The position numbers and the translations under genes are program-made. Source: Isoetes taiwanensis (taxonomy: Eukaryota; Streptophyta; Lycopodiopsida; Isoetales; Isoetaceae). Taken from it: a stretch of 64,000 nucleotides of DNA. The notes under the pieces were generated by a model. That model was not told the origin of the DNA and did not search any database. It was given only the letters and a program-made list of their open reading frames with translations. Positions 56,085 through 64,000 of this stretch are shown piece by piece. The DNA lies in contig JAJEKV010000080.1 of the NCBI GenBank assembly GCA_021234155.1, forward strand, positions 1,286,182 through 1,350,181, read 5' to 3'. The number at the start of each line of letters is the position of its first letter. Positions within the stretch are counted from its first letter, which is position 1.

Positions 56085-58436
56085 TGGCTCAAACATGCCA
56101 CCTAGGCTCAAACATGCCACCAAGGTGGATTCAACATGCCAAGGTGGCTCCAACCTGCCATGCAGGCTCTAACATGCCACGCAGGTTTAACATGCCAAGG
56201 TGGTGCAAACATGCCACATGGGCTCGACCATGCCACCTAGGCTCCAACATGCCAAGGTGGCCCAAACATGCCACGTGGGCTCCAGCATGCCACCTAGGCT
56301 CAAACACGCCACGCGGGCTCCAACATGCCAAGGTGGCTCAAACATGCCATCTAGGCTCCAACATACTAAGGTGGCTCAAGCATGCCACCTAGGCACTAAC
56401 ATGCCAAGGTGGCTCAAACATGCCACGTGGGCTCCAACATGCCAAGGTGGCTCAAACATGCCACGTGGGCTCCCAACATGCCACCTAGGCTCCAACATGC
56501 CAAGGTGGCTCAAACATGCCATGTGGGCTCCAACATGCCACCTAGGCTCCAACATGCCAAGGTGGCTCAGGCATGCCAAGGTGGCTCAAACATGCCACCT
56601 AGGCTCCAACATGACAAGGTGGCTCAAACATGCCAAGGTGGCTCAAACATGCCACGTGGGCTCCAACATGCCACCTAGGCTCCAACATGCCAAGCTGGCT
56701 CAAACATGCCACGTGGACTCCAACATGCCACGTGGGCTCCAACATGCCAAGGCGGCTCAAACATGCCACTTAGGCTCTAACATGCCACCTAGGCTCAAAC
56801 ATGCCAAGGTGGCTCCAACATGCCACGCGGGCTCCAACATGCCACCTAGGCTCCAACATGCCAAGGTGGCTCAAGCATGCCATCTAGGCTCAAGCATTCC
56901 ACCTAGGCACTCCAAGTGGTGACATGGCATGCCAAGTAAGCAAGGCCAAGTTTTGACTAGGCCAAAAATGAAAAGATGTCCATCTTTGGTCTTTTCGTTG
57001 GGTGATGTTGGCAAAATTTGGTAACATGGCTAGATGGTGGTGACATGGACATGATGACTAAGACTTTATGCAAGATATGATAACCTTTGGAATTTTTGGT
57101 AGAGGAGTTTGGCAAGGGATAGAATAAAGGGATCTTGAAGAACTTAAAGCGCTGACACCTTTCCCCAAATCAAACCAGGCCAGGACTTTGCGTGGCTTCC
57201 TCACCAGAGGGGAGAGGCCAGACCCCAGGAGATGGACCTCAGAAAGGTTGCAGAGGCAGCCTTTTCTGCCAGCGCTTCTTCGAGAGGGAAATTGCAATGG
57301 CCCCCTCCCAGAGCTTGGTTTCCCTATCCGATCATTGAATCCGCCGTTCAAGTAACCTGTTTCAAGCATGTTCAAAAAAATCCAAGATTCGTCCGGGAGA
57401 AATTATCAAACCGCGAATCGTCCTATGGTCGACAATGTAAAAATCCAACTGTTTTGTCATTCGGGCAGTACAAGGGATCCGGATTGGAGATTTGGCTTTG
57501 CCTTGTCGTCTGAATGATGAAATTACCCTAGGGACCAAGTTACACGGTCATTTTACATGCCAGTATTCCACAATAGGCCAATTGACTACGAACGTGTTGG
57601 ACATGTGCTTCTTGGGAGAAGGGGTGGTCTTCTGCCCACGAAACTTGGTCCCGAGGGTAATGTCAATGTTTTGAGTCCATTGGCATAGTCAGTTCACAGT
57701 TCCGGGGTGGGAGAGTTGCCCGTCCGTGATCAGGGGCCTTCAGGAGAGGAACTTTGAGGGTGAACTGCTTTGGAAGGTTTTAAGGGTCCCTTCTAGCGTC
57801 AACACCCTCCCTCTATGTGATGACATTGTGCAAGATCCTGGTCAAATCTGACTAGGATATGGCCTTCGAAACGTAAACCCTATGTGTTGCTAGGTTATTG
57901 AAGGGTTTACGTTATGGAGGTCGAGTTTTAGTCGGTTGCACTTGGGACATGGTCAAGAAGCTGCAGTTGAAAACTTGAAGCAATAGGAATTGACGGAATG
58001 GGGTTTGGATTTATCCTCTTTCCAGTTTGGCAATTAGAAGTCAAGAGCGCCTTTTGCGGTAGCAAAATTGTTTGGGATCATTCGGGATGGCCAATAGATC
58101 CAAACTTTGTTATTTTAGTTGCCATGGCAAAGATGCACCTAGTTATCCAAGAAAACGACCACGTTTTGGCCTCCGAAATGTAAACCCTACAATAACCTAG
58201 TAACACAGAGGGTTTACGTTTCGGAGGCCAAAACATTGTCGTTTTCTTGGATAACTAGGTGTCACCTTTTCTAAACGTGCATGCGAAGCCATGGCAACTA
58301 AAATAAGAGAGTTTGGATCTATTGGCCATCACGAATGATCCCAAATAATTTTGCTACTGCAAAAGGTGTTCTTGACTTCTAATTGCCACACTGGGAGGAG
58401 GATAAATCCAAACCCCGCCGCGTGGCATGTTTGAGT
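56085..58436. mobile_element. Second foldback element copy
   Basis: The order is array 3 (56,090-56,917, minus-strand orientation), linker (56,918-57,200), core (57,200-58,197), palindrome centre near 58,197, a partial inverted core (58,198 to about 58,420) and a one-unit array remnant (GTGGCATGTTTGAG). This is the inverted equivalent of 25.14-29.4 kb with most of the second arm deleted. It shows that array, linker and core form one mobile unit. Confidence 0.8.
56090..56917 (-). repeat. Minisatellite array 3 (19-bp unit)
   Basis: About 43 units occur of the reverse complement of TGGCATGTTKGAGCCNNNN. A 240-codon open frame through it is repeat translation only. Confidence 0.9.
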
Positions 58437-58439
58437 GAA

Positions 58440-58974
58440 TATGAACTTTAAATTAGCATTCAAATTTTAGTTGTTAATATTTATCTATAGACATGCATAA
58501 TCAAGGTCCGCTAACATATAAAGCAGTTTGTTTAACGTCTGGCTCCGACATTTTTGCCCAACATATGTTTAATATATGCCCAACCACTAGAGAACCACAG
58601 GCTCGCCCTTTCCATAAGGTCAAGGTAATAATTTTGGAGTGATCTAGTATTTGGGCAATCGGATTCCATAGCGATAAACAACTCCCCTTTGTAGCTAATC
58701 AAATTGAACAGATTTAAGCCAAGGCAGGACCAAATAACGCCTGACCACAACAATTGGGCAAAGCTGTCTAACCTGAAAGTTTTTATTTTTCAAACACCAT
58801 GACACGCACCTATAATGCAATTAGCCAACGAGTCAAAATAACGCTCTAACTACCGGAAGATTAATTATATGTTAAATATTAAAATAATGCTTTTGCCACG
58901 CATATACACTTGGTTCAGACAATTTTTTGGCACTGCCATTTAGGCACATTTGAGTAACTCCTGGTGCTTCAGGC
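58440..58974. other. Unassigned AT-rich stretch
   Basis: No gene or repeat is recognised between the foldback copy and the LTR. Short open frames have no motifs. Confidence 0.5.
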
Positions 58975-60580
58975 TGTGACGTTCCAGCACAGTATACGGT
59001 CCCAGGACGTATACTGTACTGTCTCGTCACGCGTACACGCCACTCCAACTGACGTGTACGCCGACGTGTAGCCAGGTGAGTAGCCCTAGGGGGCAACTTG
59101 CTAGGTATGTGCACTTCTTATTAATGTGCACATGCACATTTATTAAGGTGCACACATTTCCATGTGGGCACATTTAGGTGCACACATTTCCATGTAGGCA
59201 CATTTGGCCACCTAGCCATTAAAGGCAAGTGGGCCCATTTCCAATTATCCCACATGCCTAAAGGGATAATTGGAAACCCTAAGCCCCAACCCTTGCCTAT
59301 TTAAGTAGAAGAACCCTAACTTGCCCATTTTTCGTTCCTAGGGTTTTAGAGCTCTGTTTTGGCTGCTCTAGGAGTCAAAACCGCCCCCGCACTGGCCCGA
59401 GAGAATGGCACCATTAGTTTCCCTTGATTCGAGCTTCAAGAGGGATGGTCGAACTCAGTCGGGAGGAGCAACTCATGGATCGGGTATGTAGTCCATTTAA
59501 TGGTCTAAACCGTTTTCCGGTCATTGTATCAAGAGGGTTTAGCCTATTAAATCGCCTTTAGCAGCTATCTAGATCTCTAGATGAGTAGATACTGGACTCT
59601 AACTAAAGAACCTAACTCTATGATATAGATTAGATCTATGTTCTTTAGTTCTTCCGTGATGTATATGGATGATGTATCTCTGTGAACTCCTTGTATTGGG
59701 AAGGGGGTAGAGACTTCAAGCTTGGTAGTAGATGCTCCTAGATTAGCCTCTCTAGCACACCATAGATTCGGCCTGCGGTACAAGAACCACACCGGTTGTG
59801 GGTGAAGGGCCGACCGGGCCGAGAAGGAGGTTCGTGTTTCGACTCTTGAACCATCCCTCCGGTGTGTAAGGCCCACCGGGATCATTGTGACTAGGTCTAA
59901 TGGCTTACCACTGAGTGTGGGTAAGGCATGGGCTCGACACCCGTGAAGTGGTGTTCATGACTTTCCAGTGGGTTCAGTCGAATACGGGCAGTGGCCCTCT
60001 AGTCACCTTGAGTCAGCATGTAGATCTCTGGAGGGAGTGATCCCTACCTGCCCCATCGGAACTGGGATGATGACCCCAGGAATAGCCCTTCTGGCTATGC
60101 ATCCGGCGGGCTACAGTCAGGTCCCGACACTTTTCAGCCTACTCTGCAAAGTGTGCACAGGAGGGGCGGATGGAGTGGACAACCCTATGCCATGTTCTTA
60201 TGCCAGCCAAATCCATTGCCATGAATTAAATGCGCAATGAACTCGGGAGACCCAAGCCGCCGGGTCATCCCTTTGAGTCCGAGCCTTGGGTAGGATTCCC
60301 TATGTGATGTCCGATCTTTGTCTATGCAGATATGTGGAGGACCATCCTTCGTGATGGTCATATGATGTTGATGTATGTACTACTGACATGTATGTTTACG
60401 CTTCCGCAGCTAGGTAGGCCCTGAGGGAGACAGGGTAAAGGACCCCTTCATTCTTCCCACTGGAACTCTTCAAGGTTGCAGTGATACGTGGAGGGCCCTA
60501 TATTAGCATGGAGCTGGTATGGGGGATGAACTCCTGTTTGTATACGGTGAGTGCACCGTATATGAGTAGGGGACGTCACA
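58975..60580 (+). mobile_element. 5' LTR of an LTR retrotransposon (1606 bp)
   Basis: The sequence begins TGTGACGTTCCAGCAC and ends GGGGACGTCACA. It is followed after one base by a primer-binding site, so it is a 5' LTR in plus orientation. A TATA-like TATTTAAG at about 59,298 could serve the LTR promoter. It is the same family as the solo LTR at 39,095-40,725. The 3' LTR is outside the window. Confidence 0.92.
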
Positions 60581-60581
60581 G

Positions 60582-60593
60582 TGGTATCAGAGC
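60582..60593 (+). promoter_or_regulatory. Primer-binding site for initiator tRNA-Met
   Basis: TGGTATCAGAGC is the standard sequence complementary to the 3' end of plant initiator methionine tRNA, used to prime minus-strand DNA synthesis of LTR retrotransposons. It lies one base after the LTR end. Confidence 0.95.
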
Positions 60594-61080
60594 AATGTTC
60601 TTGGAGACCAAGAGCAAAGCACTGGCCATGCTCCCAGTAGTACTAACTTGATAGGATCCTCGAACCTCGGAAAGTGGGAAATTTTTTTTTCTCATTTTTG
60701 TAGTTTATGCTAAGCTAGTAACAGTTAAGTGGATTGGAATTTAATATTAGCACAGTTAGGTGAATTGGAACTTAATAAAACTAAAAAGAATGAGCCATAA
60801 TAAAACTAAAAAGAATGAGCCAGGTAAGGTGGTCTCACAGCTCGAACTAAAAAGAATGAGCCATAATAAAACTAAAAAGAATGAGCCAGGTAAGGTGGTC
60901 TCACAGCTCGCGCCTGGTTCAATAACTAAACTTTAGTTTTGCGAGGCGCAAGCTGTGAGACATTGATGAACACAGCTTGAAAAGTTATAAAATTTAAAAA
61001 AGTAACTTGGTAATTCGAATCTTAGCCTAGGATCTAGCTAGACTAGTCTAGTTTTTCAATCTCCTTGAACCTCATCTTAA

Positions 61081-61172
61081 AAAGATTCCCGCGGTAGCGA
61101 GAATTGAACCTCCCACCCACAGGGTTGAACCCCCCCAAACCCCCCCGTGCCAACCACTGAGGGCGGGCATCG
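61081..61172 (-). mobile_element. tRNA-like unit inside the retrotransposon leader
   Basis: On the minus strand it reads GCCCGCCCTCAGTGGTTGGC (A-box-like), a G-rich spacer, then GAGGTTCAATTCTCGC (B-box-like) and CCGCGGGA. The CCCGC/GCGGG ends can pair. The same spacer, GGGGGGTTTGGGGGG, is found in the unit at 40,925-41,010. It is SINE-like or a tRNA-derived relic. Confidence 0.5.
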
Positions 61173-61314
61173 TTTGCGTTTGAATTATAATTCTTAATTA
61201 AATTTAAGCTTTAATAATGTTAGATAATATTAATGGCTAAGCCTTAGATTTAGAACCAAGGCCCTTAAGCTAGATAGAGACAGCATCTCGATAGACACCA
61301 GGACTCCGATCGAC

Positions 61315-61530
61315 ATGATGCGCACCAAACAGACCGCTCGACTTTCTCGACAAGGCGAAACAGCCAGAGGCCAAGGAGGCCGAAGGAAACAAGAAGAGGA
61401 GAGGACAGAACGAGAGCGGGAGGCCAAGGCTCAAAAAGCAGCAGAGCAGAAGCTGGTCCAACATTTTGAAGACTCAACAGCCTGCACTGTTCATGCGAAG
61501 CGAGTAACCCTCATGAGGGAAGGCATGTAA
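61315..61530 (+). CDS. Short ORF with a histone H3-tail-like N-terminus
   Basis: A 71-codon frame starts MMRTKQTARLSRQG, so RTKQTAR is identical to residues 2-8 of histone H3. It is followed by a charged, helix-prone segment (RKQEEERTEREREAKAQKAA). No histone fold follows. It lies in the 5' internal region of the LTR retrotransposon, where gag would start. It could be a captured or convergent H3 tail. Expression is unknown. Confidence 0.4.
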   Translation: MMRTKQTARLSRQGETARGQGGRRKQEEERTEREREAKAQKAAEQKLVQHFEDSTACTVHAKRVTLMREGM

Positions 61531-64000
61531 TTAGCTAGTTTAATTAAGGGAGATCCCCAGTAGATATGTTGTAAATAATCAATAATTTTGTTAATACATG
61601 ATAATTTTGAGTAGTTTATGTGTCAAATCTTGCTTAATTAGGACGAGTTAGCAAGTAGTAGTTTTTATTTTAGTAAAATAGGATACTCTCAGACCAAAAA
61701 GTGTGATGTCTCACAGTACTCGGTCGCAAAACAAAAAGTTAGTTTTGAAGCGAGGCTAAGTCGTGAGACCTCCCCAAACTTGACCAAAACAGCTCCAAAT
61801 TGACCCAATAAGGGGTCGATTCTGCCTAATTTGATGAGCCCATCACCCTTACACCATTAGTTTACCCAAATTAGACACCTTTGATCGAAATGAGATCGAT
61901 GTCTCACGCACTGCTACCGGTCGCAAAACAAAAAGTTAGTTTTGAAAGGCGCAAACTGTGAGACCTCCAAACTTTGAACCTCCATAACTTGAGCTACATA
62001 GCTCCAAATCACTTTGAAAATTGTTGCAATAGGACCATTAGATAGCCTAGAATCCATTTATGACCTCAAATTAGGCTAGAAATGTCAAACCCTAGCTCAA
62101 ATTGACCAAAATTGCCCAAACCCTTGAATTGTTTTTCCAAAACGTAGTTTGTTTGTAGATAGAAGCCTACCCCATTAGTAGCTCGCAAGTATTGCTCTCG
62201 CTCGAAGCTGATACCTTACTCCTAGATAGAAGTGCCCAAGAACACCCCTTTGTTATAGTCATCTAGACCTCAAAGATAGCAACCCAAGTCCAACTCACCG
62301 TTTACATCACCTCTGCTCATCATGCCAAGGCATAAACCTTGACCTAATTCTCAGGTCCTTCTAATAGAGTTTGACTTATATAGCGCCACATTAACATTCC
62401 CTATTGCCGTGGTACCTAGAAAGGAGCTAGAGTCTAGAGCTGCCCAAGCCGCTCCATGTGTAGAGATTGGACTCCCCCTAAACCAACTTTTTTTGGGACC
62501 TTAGAGTATGCCTCAAACATCATGGAGGTCTTGCAAAACAATCCTCATGTCATGCCATACCACACGCCCTAATATCCATAGACTTGTAGATTATAGATAT
62601 GTCTCCAATAATCTTTGCTTTCGAGCCACCTTGCTTGCTTATAGAGCCCGAGAATGTTGTAGGAGAGCCCTTCAAGTAGACCTTAGACTCTAGGAAATAC
62701 GAGTTGCTTTCAAGAAGGCACGGGCCGAGCCACGTAAGAGCTAGAGGCGCAACTTCTTGAAGACATCAAGGTCCCAGCCGATGTACAGACAGATAAGGAG
62801 AGGAGACCGAAAAGACAGACCCAAGAGAGGGAAGCACAACGACAAACACCTCAACCGACAAACGAGTAGAACAGGACACCACCGGCCTATCGTCAATCTT
62901 CATCAAATGGGAAGAATAATTGGTAACCAACAGCATCAAGAATTTTCTAGATGTCAACCTCTCGGCTACCAGTCCACGAGCTCACATCAGGAAGAGGATC
63001 TCGACGCCTTCACCAACTCGACGCCCACGAGTTTCAAATGGAAGAATGCAAGGCAGCAAAATACAGGTGCAGGAACACGTTAGACATCGATGCCGCGTTA
63101 GCATCACGAGCTAGGGTCAGAAGGCATAATCTTCCGTCGAGGGGAGAAGTCATGGCAACACAGGAGCGTATAAGAACCGGAGAGAAGACCACCTCGACTT
63201 GCAGCCCAGCAGCTCAAGCGAATGTCAGGCAACGCCAACAAAAGGAGCGACCAAGCTAGGCAACCACAAAGCACCTAAGGCTGACCAAGATGAGCTTCCA
63301 GCTCCCTTGCACCAGCAGGAGACCACGAGGGGAGGAGACGCATATCAGGAAACATCTCCGACTTGAAGGCCTATATCAGCATTAGGGACAAGATCAAGGA
63401 GGAGAATATTCTGCTCGAACAAGAATTCCGGACCCAGGAACACCTAGAAACCAAAGGAAGATCGGCTTTAATACGTCAGCCAAGGAGTGCGAGACTCGAA
63501 TGGATAGGACCCAAAGGACGGAGGAGACGACCTAGCCAGCAGATACAAATCACGCAAAGGCGACCAGAAGGAGCCATGGTAAGGGCAATGGAGATGACCA
63601 CACTTCTAGGCAATGTGAGAGGCACCTCGGAATGAAGCAAAGCCCAAGCAACAGAAGTCGCACTCAGAAATTCAACCTGCGGAGGAATGACAATGCCTGC
63701 CTACCGACCATGATCTCAGAGCTTCGAAGACATCCAAGAATGCCCAACTGCAATAGCTAGGTGATCCTACTTAAGCGATCAAAGGCACCGCACATCGGCA
63801 ACCTTGCAACGACACACCGCATGTAGGGACGTTGAGCGATCACCGCATTCCTCACGACGAATATACACATTAAGGAGGAGCACCTTTCTCAAGGGATCAC
63901 ATCGACGAACACTCTTCGCAACTGGCGTGACGAGCTCGGATCAGACATGAAGCTCAACAATGGTAGCAGCATCTCAAGGAATCCTGGAGTCAACCAGAAC

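Larger units (their letters stand above)
60594..64000 (+). mobile_element. Internal region of the LTR retrotransposon (start only)
   Basis: The leader has repeated units: AACTAAAAAGAATGAGCCA occurs four times at 60,778-60,890, and GGTCGCAAAACAAAAAGTTA occurs at about 61,723 and 61,918. It also contains a tRNA-like unit and a short ORF with a histone-tail-like start. From about 62.7 kb a largely open but stop-containing, Arg/Gln/Ser-rich plus-strand frame could be a decayed gag-like region. No protease, RT or integrase motif is visible before the window ends. Confidence 0.6.

Noticed and set aside
56200-56922. A 240-codon open frame
   Set aside because: Repeat peptide from minisatellite array 3, ending in the linker; not a gene.

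Overview
The window is nuclear DNA of a land plant, most likely a fern. Spliceosomal GT-AG introns, DYW-type pentatricopeptide-repeat (PPR) sequence, a plant-type NIF/FCP1-like domain and a CACTA transposon end with CGACGT subterminal repeats point to a plant. The style of the PPR fragments and the repeat load suggest a fern; the fern assignment is inference. I found no clearly intact host gene. Almost everything is transposon nested in transposon plus gene fragments.

The main result is a nested structure covering 0 to 35.6 kb. An L1-type LINE (LINE-A, minus strand) runs from about 35.6 kb to 2.94 kb, but its ORF1 is split in two: the N-terminal part lies at 34.6-35.2 kb and the C-terminal part at 6.1-7.58 kb. 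The 27,033 bp between them (7579-34611) behave as one DNA transposon. It has 24-bp perfect terminal inverted repeats and a 4-bp TATA target duplication; removing one TATA copy restores the LINE reading frame exactly. The two arms carry convergent genes. The left arm encodes a multi-exon, decayed gene with a RING-like exon, a Ulp1/C48-protease-like segment and an FCP1/NIF HAD-like domain. The right arm encodes a decayed DDE-type transposase with MDFAENY and WSDGC motifs. The middle has been filled by later insertions: a second LINE (LINE-B, about 13.83-19.43 kb), a 101-bp SINE-like insert and a long foldback element (22.3-29.4 kb). Two hAT-like MITEs with perfect 8-bp target duplications sit in the arms. 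The 3' end of LINE-A is cut by a CACTA element ending at 2937, whose interior side holds the last exons of a ribosomal P2 stalk protein.

The foldback element is a palindrome about 2 kb long centred near 25,142. It is flanked by large arrays of a 19-bp minisatellite (consensus TGGCATGTTKGAGCCNNNN). A second, shorter copy lies at 56.1-58.4 kb.

From 35.6 to 64 kb there are unassigned gene fragments, a 1.63-kb solo LTR with 5-bp target duplication (39095-40725), and a tRNA-derived SINE-like unit. These are followed by a tRNA-binding-domain fragment (45.0 kb), two PPR-DYW pseudogene copies (46.5-47.5 kb, one with a nested insertion) and a duplicated unknown gene fragment (48.3-49.7 kb). A further copy of the giant transposon's 3' module lies at 49.85 kb. 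A 5'-truncated LINE with an intact 791-codon reverse transcriptase ORF (LINE-C, 52.9-55.4 kb) sits between two microsatellites. Last comes the 5' LTR (58975-60580), primer-binding site and start of the internal region of an LTR retrotransposon running off the window.

The order of events that can be read is: LINE-A inserted, then the giant transposon and the CACTA inserted into it, then LINE-B, the SINE-like copy, the MITEs and the foldback entered the giant transposon.
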